Source: an uncultured Acidimicrobiaceae bacterium (GTDB taxonomy: Bacteria; Actinomycetota; Acidimicrobiia; Acidimicrobiales; Bog-793). Taken from it: a stretch of 9,373 bases of DNA. Below the pieces are notes generated by a model. The model had not been told where the DNA came from. It saw only the letters and a list, made by a program, of their open reading frames with translations, and did not search any database. Positions 1-6,641 of the stretch are shown piece after piece. Made by a program: the position numbers and the translations under genes. Position 1 is the first letter of the stretch. Each line of letters starts with the position of its first letter. The stretch is from assembly GCA_903907185.1 (NCBI GenBank), contig CAIVND010000144.1, positions 1 through 9,373 of the forward strand, written 5' to 3'.

Positions 1-1272
1 CAAGACGAGTAGCAACAGGCCAAGAGTTCGCCTGGTAACGAGCAGCGGGTCGCTGCCTGAGGCTCCCCTGCGACTTATCCACAAAAGGTGACCAGCGAGT
101 GCTCGTGCGAGCGAAGAGAGCGCGACACCGACGATGACAATCCCTGCGAGCTGAACTCCCATGAGAAAGCGCCGCAGGAAGAGGTCGGCACCTCCTGGCA
201 GCAGTCTGAAGAGTGGTCCAAATGTTGTGCGCCCGAAGAACAGAAGGAGACAGACGATGAATAGGACAAGAATGTTCCGCGCGGCAGGGTCGCGCCGAGC
301 CCGCACCATGATGAAAATCAGACCGAGAAAGAGTGTGGTGGTCAAAACTGGCCAGCGGTGTGCATCAAAGAGTTGGCCCATCGCAAGCCAAGAGAGCACC
401 CGTCTTGCTCCATAGGAGTTGACGTCAGGTCCGTGCTGTAAAAACTCATTGATCGATGCCCAGGTCCGAAACTTCACCAGCGGCACAATCACCCACGCAC
501 TAGTCAACCCAACCGCGATGACAAGTTCTGCAAGATTTCGTAGGCGAATCCGAAGCTTGTTCGTGCTACAGACGAATGCAACGATGACGCCAAAGATGGC
601 TAAGTAGCCAGTGAGAAAATGAAAGGCGATCGTCGCACTAACAAAAATGGTCGCGGGAAGGAGTGCACGACGATCCTGCATCGCACGCCAGCTGAATCCC
701 CAAGCAAGGGGAAGCATCCACATCGCGAGGAGTTGACTCCAAAGCCCATAGCCAATCGAAAAGTAGGCTTGCTGCTCGTACCCAATGCCCAAGACGCTGA
801 TCACAAACGGTGAGACCATCGAACCGAAGCCTGCGCTGAGGCGATCGAATCCGAGCAGTCGGATCGCGATGAAGATACTGATTGGCCAGGTAGCTAGCAC
901 CAGGTAGAGCACCCACGCGTAGGCAACGTTGGGGCCGGTGAGGAGTCCGATCCCTCCGGTCAGCATCGCTCCAAGACTCTGATAGTGCAGGAACTGCGGC
1001 GAACCCTCGCCGAGCTGGGGGAACCATCCGGTAAGCGGAAGGTGTCCTGCTCGAAGCTGTTGGGTTGCGACGCGCACCATCTCTGAGTGAATCGCACCGT
1101 CATTGAGGTAGGGAACCGAGGTCGTCTCGGCATGCAGGGTGATCAGATTGAAGATCACCGTGGCGCCAACGAGCGCGAAGGGAATGAACCCGATGAGCAG
1201 CGGTGCTGTCTTCGAGCGTTCTGTTGCAATCGAAACGTTCACTGGCTGCGTACTCGTTCCCGATCTCTTCAC
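1..1272 (-). CDS. Multi-pass membrane protein, GT-C / PTPS-related type, C-terminus cut by left edge
   Basis: A single frame stays open for 424 codons from a GTG at 1272-1270 to the window edge, so the C-terminus is missing. A short basic N-terminus is followed by a membrane segment at about residues 25-46. Next comes a loop holding NDGAIHSE (58-64 region, acidic residues D57 and E64) and a Gly/Pro-rich stretch near 84-100 (FPQLGEGSPQF). At least six further hydrophobic spans follow. Residues 344-385 have FFGR, LLPG, then FLRRF and an Ala/Gly/Val-rich helix, a layout seen in PTPS-related and YfhO-like membrane proteins. These resemble GT-C glycosyltransferases, which use lipid-linked sugars outside the membrane; that role is inferred by class only. 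The start lies 2 bases after the upstream permease stop, with only a weak GAG as ribosome binding site, suggesting translational coupling to the metal-uptake genes. The acceptor and sugar cannot be told. Confidence 0.8.
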   Translation of the reverse strand, partial: MKRSGTSTQPVNVSIATERSKTAPLLIGFIPFALVGATVIFNLITLHAETTSVPYLNDGAIHSEMVRVATQQLRAGHLPLTGWFPQLGEGSPQFLHYQSLGAMLTGGIGLLTGPNVAYAWVLYLVLATWPISIFIAIRLLGFDRLSAGFGSMVSPFVISVLGIGYEQQAYFSIGYGLWSQLLAMWMLPLAWGFSWRAMQDRRALLPATIFVSATIAFHFLTGYLAIFGVIVAFVCSTNKLRIRLRNLAELVIAVGLTSAWVIVPLVKFRTWASINEFLQHGPDVNSYGARRVLSWLAMGQLFDAHRWPVLTTTLFLGLIFIMVRARRDPAARNILVLFIVCLLLFFGRTTFGPLFRLLPGGADLFLRRFLMGVQLAGIVIVGVALSSLARALAGHLLWISRRGASGSDPLLVTRRTLGLLLLVL

Positions 1273-1274
1273 AT

Positions 1275-2168
1275 CTATCTCAGCGAAGTGTAGGTCGACC
1301 GAGCTGTTTTACCCGATCCGCGAACTCGTGATCGCCATGCTGAGATGGCCCAGCTCCCCAGATAGATCGAAGTAGCGATGGCCAGTATCGAAAAGCTTGG
1401 GGGGAGCACTGGCTGTGCGTAGGAGAGGCAGAGTCCGATCCAAACCGAGGCCAGTGCGATCACTGCGCTAAAACTCATCGCAGTGTAGGGATGGGTGGTC
1501 AGGCGTTGGGCCGCTCCAGCTGGGGTTGCAAGAAGGCCGAGAAGCAGGAGTGCCCCCACCGCCTGAGTTGCCTCGCCGGCGGTGACGCCAACAAGGACCA
1601 AAAATACGACACCAAGAGCTCGAACAGGCATTCCACGAGCCTCTGCGACGGCACTGTCAATACTCGCAAAGAGCAGAGGACGACCAATGATCACAATGGC
1701 GATGATGACCGCGAGCGCCACGAAAACGTCAAAGGTCGTCTGTGACGAAGAGAGCCCAAGGATCGACCCGAAGAGCACGCTCACGCCGGCTGTTGCATCA
1801 GTGCCACCGATCTGATGTGTCGCGTAGTAGGCCAGGAAGAAGGTCCCCAGACCAAGGACAAAGGAGAAGATGTTGCCGATGGTCACATCGTCGGTGATGC
1901 CTCGGCGCGAGAGCACTGCCATCACAACGGCGATCGTGATGCAACCGAGATAGAGACCGAGGTGGAGGTCGACGCCCAGTGCAAGCGCTCCCAACGCACC
2001 GGTAAAGGCAACGTGGCTGAGCGCGTCGCCGGTGAAGACCTGATTTCGTAGAACGAGGAAGTATCCAACGACTCCGGAGGCCAGCGCGATGAGTCCACCG
2101 GCAAGGAGGGCGTGATCCATGAATGGAATAGCAAGCATGTGCGAGATTCCGTGAAAGGGTTCGGTCAC
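1275..2168 (-). CDS. Zinc/manganese ABC transporter permease (ABC-3 family), second of two
   Basis: This is a 297-residue integral membrane protein of the ABC-3 family (ZnuB, TroC/D, MntB type), which forms the channel for Zn2+ or Mn2+ import. About eight hydrophobic segments are visible. Family hallmarks are FLVLRNQVFTGDALSHVAFTG near residues 37-57, the cytoplasmic RPLLFASIDSAVAEARGMP near 165-183 that contacts the ATPase, and a following helix pair ending in TPAGAAQRL. Length is normal for the family. The start is a GTG at 2168-2166 that overlaps the stop of the preceding permease by four bases (GTGA), and no clear Shine-Dalgarno is seen, so translation is probably coupled. An internal ATG 11 codons in is possible. 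It is clearly a diverged paralog of its neighbour, so the two probably form a heterodimer. A short basic C-terminal tail (RSRVRGSGKTAR) follows the last membrane span. Confidence 0.93.
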   Translation of the reverse strand: MTEPFHGISHMLAIPFMDHALLAGGLIALASGVVGYFLVLRNQVFTGDALSHVAFTGALGALALGVDLHLGLYLGCITIAVVMAVLSRRGITDDVTIGNIFSFVLGLGTFFLAYYATHQIGGTDATAGVSVLFGSILGLSSSQTTFDVFVALAVIIAIVIIGRPLLFASIDSAVAEARGMPVRALGVVFLVLVGVTAGEATQAVGALLLLGLLATPAGAAQRLTTHPYTAMSFSAVIALASVWIGLCLSYAQPVLPPSFSILAIATSIYLGSWAISAWRSRVRGSGKTARSTYTSLR

Positions 2169-3037
2169 CGGTGGGCTCGTATCGATGAAGTTCGAAGGGG
2201 GCGGTGTGATCGAAGATATTCGCTACCTATTGCGAGGAGGTAGATCACAAACCCAATGGAGGTGAGATAAAAACCAACCGGGTAGGAGGAGACGTACGCC
2301 GCGTAGAGCCCTAACCAGGTGATCACAACGGCGATAGCGATGCTGATCACGAGGCTACGTCGAGGATTATTGGTCAACCGTTGTGCGGCGGCAGCTGGCA
2401 TCACAAGCACCGCGAAAACTAAAAGAGAGCCCGTAATCTGACTGGCTGCGGCGACCGCCGCGCCGAGGAGCACCAGGAAAGCCACCGATAGCGATTGAAC
2501 AGGTACGCCACGCGCTGATGCAACATCGGCATCCACACTCGCGAACAGAAGAGGTCTAGCGATCGCCGCCAGTGCAACGGTCGCGAGCCCACAGACGGCA
2601 CCGAGAACAACTACCTGAGTGTTGGTAATACCCAGAAAACTTCCAAAGAGAAGTGAGGTGACGCCATTGAGAAAGCCTTGGTAGAGATTGACAAAGAGCA
2701 CCCCGGCTGCGAGCGCAAAGGCCTGGATCGTGCCGATCACTGCAGACTCTGCCACCCGCGTTTCGCCCGTTGTGCCTCGGGGCAACAGTCCAATGATGAC
2801 GGCACCGCCAATGCATGAAACGAAATATCCCGTGGATACCGAGAGGCCAAGAAACACGGCTGCCGAGGCACCCGGAAAGCCGATCACCGCGAGAGTGTGC
2901 CCAGCAAAGGTTTGGCGTCGAAGAACCATGAACCACCCGATCGCACCGGCACAGACCGCAACGATCGTTCCGGCGGCATAGGCGTTCACCATGAAGTGGT
3001 AGCTGAACAGCTCCGAGATTTTCGAAAGGGGGTTCAT
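2165..3037 (-). CDS. Zinc/manganese ABC transporter permease (ABC-3 family), first of two
   Basis: A 290-residue ABC-3 family channel subunit with about eight membrane spans. The family pattern is visible as FMVLRRQTFAGHTLAVIGFPGA near residues 36-57, RPLLFASVDADVASARGVP around 160-180, and a Gly/Ala-rich helix ending in MPAAAAQRL. The coupling segment nearly matches that of the next gene (RPLLFAS, then D, A, ARG), yet the rest has diverged, so the two are old paralogs rather than a recent duplication. The ATG start at 3037 is 52 bases downstream of the ATPase stop, the only real gap within the transporter block; no strong ribosome binding site is seen there. Its stop overlaps the start of the next permease. 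In this family a homodimer (ZnuB) is usual for zinc importers, while two distinct permeases are usual in Tro, Sit and Yfe manganese/iron systems. Confidence 0.93.
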   Translation of the reverse strand: MNPLSKISELFSYHFMVNAYAAGTIVAVCAGAIGWFMVLRRQTFAGHTLAVIGFPGASAAVFLGLSVSTGYFVSCIGGAVIIGLLPRGTTGETRVAESAVIGTIQAFALAAGVLFVNLYQGFLNGVTSLLFGSFLGITNTQVVVLGAVCGLATVALAAIARPLLFASVDADVASARGVPVQSLSVAFLVLLGAAVAAASQITGSLLVFAVLVMPAAAAQRLTNNPRRSLVISIAIAVVITWLGLYAAYVSSYPVGFYLTSIGFVIYLLAIGSEYLRSHRPLRTSSIRAHR

Positions 3038-3089
3038 GAGAGCTGTCGATCTTGTCGAACCGTGGACGATCTACCCAACACGTACACCG

Positions 3090-4025
3090 TTAGTGGTGGC
3101 GATGTTCTCGGAGAACGAGCGGATCTGGGAGATGATTATCTTGATGAACACCATCGTGTTGGTGGCGATCGCTGTGGTGGGCGGGGGCTTCTGGCTGGCC
3201 GACGACAACGAGACGGCCGTCAGAGGTAGTGAGCACCTCGATCGGTGTCTTAAACAGCCGAGTCAGATTCGCAGTGGTGATGACCTCGCGCGGTGTGCCA
3301 GAGAGCGCGCCGCCTGGGCCGATATAGATCACACGATCGAGATAGGGGAGGATCGGGTTGACATCATGTGCCACCATCACCACCGTTACACCCTCAGTTG
3401 TGCTGATGTGGTGAATTAATGCAGCGATCGAACCCTGATTTGGAAGATCCAAACTATCGAGTGGCTCGTCGAGAAAGAGCAGTCGTGGTCGTTGAACCAG
3501 AGACTGTGCGATGAGCAGACGCTGTTGCTCTCCACCAGATAGCTGACCGATCGGTCGATCGGCGTAGCTGGTTGCTCCAACGAGTTCGATGACCTCCGCG
3601 ACGCGACTCTCACTTTCAGAGTTCCCGCTGTGGCGCAACCGTCGTGGAATTGGGACTCCCCAGCGATGACCGTTGAGACCGAGCGTTACGATGTCGATTC
3701 CTCGAATTCGAAGAGACGGATCGAAGCTTCGGCGTTGCGGTAAGTAACCGATCTCCTGGCGATGGGATCCGGGCTTGTGTCCGAACACCTTCGCCGTCCC
3801 AAAGTGAAGGTCATAGGTACCAAGCGCCACATTTACAAGCGTGGATTTCCCGACTCCATTTGGACCGAGGATTGCAGCGAACTCGCCGGTGGAGATGGTG
3901 AGCGAGACATCGCTCCAAATGGTTCGACCGTTGAGCTGTACACAGGCATCGGAGAACTCGATGACTGGGTCTATATCGATCGGTATTGGTGCAGAATTTG
4001 AGTGATGTGCGGTAGGGCGGTGCAT
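3090..4025 (-). CDS. znuC: Zinc/manganese ABC transporter ATP-binding protein with His-rich C-terminal tail
   Basis: This is a cytoplasmic ATPase that powers metal import with the two permeases downstream. In the 311-residue product, Walker A GPNGVGKST is at 54-62, the Q-loop Gln at 97 (YLPQR), the signature LSGGEQQR at 162-169, Walker B RLLFLDEP at 181-188, the D-loop SLD at 191-193 and the switch His at 220 (VAHD). All ATPase residues are intact. The ATG at 4025 overlaps the binding-protein stop as TGATG; a GTG 23 codons earlier is open but would sit inside the upstream gene. The protein is longer than the usual ~250 residues. It has an extra N-terminal ~20 residues and a C-terminal tail at 280-311 containing nine His residues (HH at 283-284 and 310-311). 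Such tails are known in zinc-handling proteins and may sense or buffer metal. The name znuC rests on context; a manganese role is not excluded. Confidence 0.93.
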   Translation of the reverse strand: MHRPTAHHSNSAPIPIDIDPVIEFSDACVQLNGRTIWSDVSLTISTGEFAAILGPNGVGKSTLVNVALGTYDLHFGTAKVFGHKPGSHRQEIGYLPQRRSFDPSLRIRGIDIVTLGLNGHRWGVPIPRRLRHSGNSESESRVAEVIELVGATSYADRPIGQLSGGEQQRLLIAQSLVQRPRLLFLDEPLDSLDLPNQGSIAALIHHISTTEGVTVVMVAHDVNPILPYLDRVIYIGPGGALSGTPREVITTANLTRLFKTPIEVLTTSDGRLVVVGQPEAPAHHSDRHQHDGVHQDNHLPDPLVLREHRHH

Positions 4026-4984
4026 CAATGGACTCGCTGTGACCGTGCTGTTTGAAGAGCACGAAGAAGATTCGCGAGCTGGGTGGTCTGCCACTTTTCG
4101 TAGGAGTAGTTCGAAGGTCGCAGTGTTTCGGTAATTGCGACAACTGGAACGTTGTGCTTTTTACACAGTGCAAGTTGAGCCGTGACCTCCGGTACGGTGT
4201 TTTGGCTGTTGTAGACGTACACCCAGATCTGACGACTAGTGATCTGTCGATCGATCGTGGAGATATCGGCTGGCGAAACCTCTGCACCCTCACTCACTGC
4301 TCGGAGAAAATCGTAGGGCGTAACGAGTCTTAGGCGGAGCGAAGTTGCGAGCATCGAAAAGATCGATTCTGAGGCACCAACAGGAACACCGCGAAAGCCT
4401 GTAGAGATCTTGGCGATGAGTTGATGGTAGGAACCAAGCGAGGTCGAGAAAAAATCCCGCTCTCGGTTGGTGAAGTACTCACGTTGGTGAGGATCTTGTG
4501 CACTCAGACTCGCAACCAAACTTTGAACAACCTGGACGACATCACTGGGGGAATACCATCGGTGTGGATTAGCACTATCGGGCAGATGGAGTACAACCCC
4601 AACATTTATGATCTGTCTGACTGAATCTGCAGCGAGAAGATTGCTTGCCCACGGGTCGTATCCAAGACCATTGACGATCGCAATGTCAGCACCGGCGAAC
4701 TCACGTGCATCTGCAGCCGTCGGTTCATAGGAGTGAGGGTCAAGGTTGGGATTACTGATGACACTGGTGACCTTTGCGTACCGACCAGCGATCTGTTGAG
4801 CGATGTTGCCCCAGAAGTTCTCGGCAGCAACAACCCGGAGCATCGGAGTTGTTGGGTTCCCTGTGCTTGCTGAGGACAGGAGGCTAAAACCCGGAAGCAG
4901 GGTGAGCACTGAGAGGCTGAAGGTCGTGGCAAGGGCTACGGCTCCATGGCGCCCCAGACTCCGTATCCTTTCGTAGCTCTGCAA
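4025..4984 (-). CDS. znuA: Zinc/manganese ABC transporter substrate-binding protein
   Basis: Extracytoplasmic receptor of the cluster A-I (TroA/ZnuA/PsaA) family that captures the metal and passes it to the permeases. I place the start at TTG 4984-4982 because AAGGAG lies 7 bases upstream and the resulting 319-residue protein begins with a proper export signal (Arg-rich 6-12, hydrophobic 15-36, SSAS at 37-40). The open frame continues to 5308, but that would read through the control region. Family motifs are LDPHSYEPT with H84, NPHRWYSP with H141, SESIF with E206, YNSQNTVPE at 258-266 and VVAITET with E286. The first three match the His-His-Glu positions known in PsaA/MntC, while E286 aligns where those have Asp. 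No Cys lies in the first 60 residues, so there is no lipobox; it is either secreted freely or kept by an uncleaved helix. It is the first gene of the leftward operon. Confidence 0.92.
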   Translation of the reverse strand: MQSYERIRSLGRHGAVALATTFSLSVLTLLPGFSLLSSASTGNPTTPMLRVVAAENFWGNIAQQIAGRYAKVTSVISNPNLDPHSYEPTAADAREFAGADIAIVNGLGYDPWASNLLAADSVRQIINVGVVLHLPDSANPHRWYSPSDVVQVVQSLVASLSAQDPHQREYFTNRERDFFSTSLGSYHQLIAKISTGFRGVPVGASESIFSMLATSLRLRLVTPYDFLRAVSEGAEVSPADISTIDRQITSRQIWVYVYNSQNTVPEVTAQLALCKKHNVPVVAITETLRPSNYSYEKWQTTQLANLLRALQTARSQRVH

Positions 4985-4991
4985 CGCCTCG

Positions 4992-4997
4992 CTCCTT
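4992..4997 (-). promoter_or_regulatory. Ribosome binding site deciding the TTG start of the binding-protein gene
   Basis: On the minus strand these six bases read AAGGAG, a near-perfect Shine-Dalgarno, and the in-frame TTG follows after 7 bases. No ATG or GTG in this frame has a comparable site, and the product then starts directly at a signal peptide. This supports 4984 as the translation start. Confidence 0.75.
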
Positions 4998-5013
4998 ATT
5001 TGCGCTCGTTTCA

Positions 5014-5043
5014 GATAAGGTAATTGATATTGATAACTATTGC
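5014..5043. promoter_or_regulatory. Probable Zur (Fur-family) operator between zur and the uptake operon
   Basis: Read on the plus strand, the stretch splits into consecutive hexamers resembling GATAAT, the classic Fur-box unit: GATAAG at 5014, GTAATT at 5020, GATATT at 5026, GATAAC at 5032, then a weaker TATTGC at 5038. An imperfect dyad is centred at about 5028 (5020-5027 against 5030-5037, five of eight pairs). The AT-rich block stands out from its GC-richer surroundings and lies just upstream of the metal-uptake operon and inside the candidate zur promoter, which is where a Zur operator is expected. Binding by this Zur is inferred. Confidence 0.65.
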
Positions 5044-5052
5044 AAATAAGAT
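5024..5052 (+). promoter_or_regulatory. Candidate sigma-70-type promoter of zur, inside the operator
   Basis: TTGATA at 5024-5029 matches five of six -35 consensus bases. After a 17-base spacer, TAAGAT at 5047-5052 matches four of six -10 bases. Transcription would begin near 5060, giving zur a leader of about 80 bases. Because the -35 and spacer lie within the hexamer array, Zur binding would block this promoter, implying autoregulation. The opposing promoter for the uptake operon must lie in the same stretch, but its -10 is not clear: TTGCAA on the minus strand is a possible -35 without a convincing partner. Confidence 0.5.
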
Positions 5053-5137
5053 CGAACGAGGGGTTGGGTGCGACCCAGACTCTCTCGATGGTTGGGGAGG
5101 GTTTATTGCAGCGACGACGAGAGCCAAAGGAGAGGGT

Positions 5138-5551
5138 GTGCGCGAGGACAGTGTAAAGGTCGGCAACGCCTTCGAGCGTTCGACGCGCCAAAAGCGCGCA
5201 CTTGCCTCGGCCCTCGAGCGAAGCGACTCGTTCTGTTCCGCCCAGGACATCTATTCGGATCTTCGCGCCCGTGGCGAGCATGTCGGACTCACCACCGTCT
5301 ATAACCAATTACGGGCACTTGTTGATCTTGGTGAGGTCGATGTGCTGAAAAATGATGAGGGAGAGTCCCTCTATCGACGGTGTTCGAGCGGGGGACACCA
5401 CCACCATCTCCTTTGTCGCTCGTGCGGCAAGACGGTTGAGATTGAGGCAGATGAGGTCGAGCAGTGGGCTGAGTCAGTCGCGAAACGATTTGGATTTCGA
5501 GATATCAGTCACACCGTCGAGGTAGTGGGACTTTGCAAATCTTGTCAATAA
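5138..5551 (+). CDS. zur: Zur, zinc-responsive Fur-family repressor
   Basis: Cytoplasmic transcription repressor that binds DNA when zinc-loaded. The start is GTG 5138, with AGGAG at 5128-5132 five bases upstream, giving 137 residues, the usual size for the family; the frame is open back to 5024 but that would span the operator. The N-terminal winged helix includes STRQKRALASAL at 15-26 and the recognition helix TTVYNQLRAL at 52-61. The linker ends with YRRC at 79-82. The dimerisation domain carries HHHH at 87-90, CRSC at 93-96, H125 and a terminal CKSC at 133-136, so both CxxC pairs of a structural zinc site and the His-rich regulatory site are intact. Wording such as HHHHLLCRSCGKTVEIE and SHTVEVVGLC is close to mycobacterial Zur/FurB, separating it from Fur proper and Mur. 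It is divergent from the uptake operon, which is its likely target. Confidence 0.93.
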   Translation: MREDSVKVGNAFERSTRQKRALASALERSDSFCSAQDIYSDLRARGEHVGLTTVYNQLRALVDLGEVDVLKNDEGESLYRRCSSGGHHHHLLCRSCGKTVEIEADEVEQWAESVAKRFGFRDISHTVEVVGLCKSCQ

Positions 5552-5561
5552 CGACAGTCAA

Positions 5562-6386
5562 TTACGGTGCAATAACGACGCCGTCGAAGCTTGGTACCTC
5601 AGGATTTTTTGGATTGATCTTCTCGAGGACCTCAATGATGATGGTGCTCACTACGTAATTTCGGAGCCATTTTCGATCAGACGGCACAATATGCCACGGC
5701 GCGTATTGCGTGGAACTCTTTTCAAGGAGATGCTCGTAAGCCTGTTGATATTCGCTCCAAAAGGCCCGCTCTTTCAGATCTGAAAGATTCATCTTCCATT
5801 GTTTGCTGGGTGTATCTAGTCGTTCCTGCAATCGCTTGCGCTGTTCGTCCTTGGAGACGTGGAGAAAAAGCTTGACCACTCGTGTACCAGACTGGGTAAG
5901 TAGAAGTTCAAAGTCATTGATCCGGTCAAGACGTCGGTCGCGTTCGTCATGGTCGATCAGCTTGTGCACAGTTGGACTGAGTACGTCTTCATAGTGAGAC
6001 CGATTGAAGATACTCATCTGTCCTTTTGCGGGGACATGAGGATGAATTCGCCAGAGGAAATCATGGTCGCGTTCAATTTCGGTGGGAACCTTAAATGCAC
6101 TTGCTTGTGTACCGAGAGGATTTACCCCTTGGAAGACGTGCGATACGGTGCCATCTTTCCCAGAGGCATCCGTCCCCTGCAAGATGACAAGGAGCGAGTG
6201 TTCATGTTCAGCGTAGAGTCGCTCTTGGAGCTCGAGGAGACGGCTATGCAAGGGAGCCGTCTTCTCCTCGGTCTCTGCCCGATCCCCGGGCGCATGGCTG
6301 GTGTCTCGAGGATCGTGTTTTGCGAGTGAAACGGTAGAACCGGGATCAACTTGCCAAGGGTTGCTCATCGGCCTATTCGAGCACAT
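5562..6386 (-). CDS. ppk2: Polyphosphate kinase 2 family phosphotransferase (polyP:nucleotide)
   Basis: A 274-residue cytoplasmic enzyme that moves phosphate between polyphosphate and AMP or ADP/GDP. The P-loop kinase core shows Walker A GTDASGKDGT at 71-80, followed by NPLG and FKVPTEIERDHDFLWR (98-113), then the Walker B region FNRSHYEDV at 127-135, LFLHVSKDEQRKRLQERL at 173-190, the lid segment SKQWKMNLSDLKERAFWSEY at 194-213, and APWHIVPSDRKW at 229-240. All expected catalytic residues are present. The short single-domain form and this pattern resemble PPK2 class III or the PPK2-related group, which phosphorylate AMP and/or ADP; substrate choice cannot be settled by eye. The ATG at 6386 is used; a second ATG at 6368 (MSNPWQVDPG) matches where family alignments tend to start, and both have a weak AGG upstream. 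The gene converges on zur with 10 bases between stops and no visible terminator. No functional link to the neighbours is evident. Confidence 0.93.
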   Translation of the reverse strand: MCSNRPMSNPWQVDPGSTVSLAKHDPRDTSHAPGDRAETEEKTAPLHSRLLELQERLYAEHEHSLLVILQGTDASGKDGTVSHVFQGVNPLGTQASAFKVPTEIERDHDFLWRIHPHVPAKGQMSIFNRSHYEDVLSPTVHKLIDHDERDRRLDRINDFELLLTQSGTRVVKLFLHVSKDEQRKRLQERLDTPSKQWKMNLSDLKERAFWSEYQQAYEHLLEKSSTQYAPWHIVPSDRKWLRNYVVSTIIIEVLEKINPKNPEVPSFDGVVIAP

Positions 6387-6641
6387 TTACCTGTCATCTG
6401 TTGAAGAACGTCGTACTTGCGCCCAAGGCTTTCGGATGCGGAAACTCCATCTCCGGATCTCCACCCTTTGAGTTGCCCGTGGACTTTAAATAGCAAGAAC
6501 ACCGGTCTCCATTCTTCGGAACTGATCATTGACCGGCAGCACAACGGTGATCGGATTATCTTTGTTGCGGCTACAGAATGAGAGATATCGGGTGCGCTCG
6601 CCGGTTCGTCACAGTTATTTACCTACTGGTGAGTAACTTTG
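6387..6641. other. Gene-free divergent spacer between ppk2 and the first paralog
   Basis: About 255 bases with no credible coding frame. It must hold the promoters of ppk2 (leftward) and of the membrane protein gene (rightward), but I see no -35/-10 pair good enough to call. A GGTGAG at 6628-6633 is a plausible ribosome binding site for the GTG at 6642. A nested inverted repeat lies at 6502-6536. No Zur-like hexamer array was seen; the only similar bases are an isolated GATTATC near 6555. Confidence 0.6.
6502..6536. repeat. Nested inverted repeat in the spacer
   Basis: CCGGTC at 6502-6507 pairs with GACCGG at 6531-6536. Inside it, TTC at 6512-6514 and GAA at 6519-6521 flank TTCG, which as RNA would be a UUCG tetraloop; TGATCA at 6523-6528 is itself palindromic. 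No T-run follows on the plus strand, so it does not look like an intrinsic terminator. It could be a protein binding site, an RNA leader structure, or chance. Confidence 0.35.

Noticed and set aside
638..1027. Minus-strand open frame of 129 codons
   Set aside because: It is out of frame with the convincing membrane protein on the same strand, is Arg/Ser-rich and has no domain pattern.
3038..3089. Possible frameshift joining the ATPase and first permease
   Set aside because: Both genes are complete with normal ends, and the 52-base gap shows no continuation of either protein.
3036..3419. Plus-strand open frame of 127 codons over the ATPase 3' end
   Set aside because: It lies opposite the intact ATPase tail and a spacer, has no family pattern, and its His-rich part merely mirrors the opposite strand.
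4025..5308. Extended 427-residue version of the binding protein
   Set aside because: It would read through the operator and the zur leader. The AAGGAG-TTG start at 4984 gives a normal signal peptide and family length.
5024..5551. Longer 175-residue Zur
   Set aside because: The extra 38 residues lie inside the operator and promoter, and the GTG at 5138 has a good ribosome binding site and normal length.
5545..5580. Repeated CAATAACGAC near the zur and ppk2 stops as a possible shared terminator or site
   Set aside because: It is a 10-base direct repeat without a stem or T-run, and partly coding in ppk2, so chance is likely.
5949..6329. Plus-strand open frame of 126 codons over ppk2
   Set aside because: It lies opposite the conserved PPK2 motifs and shows no recognisable domain or ribosome binding site.
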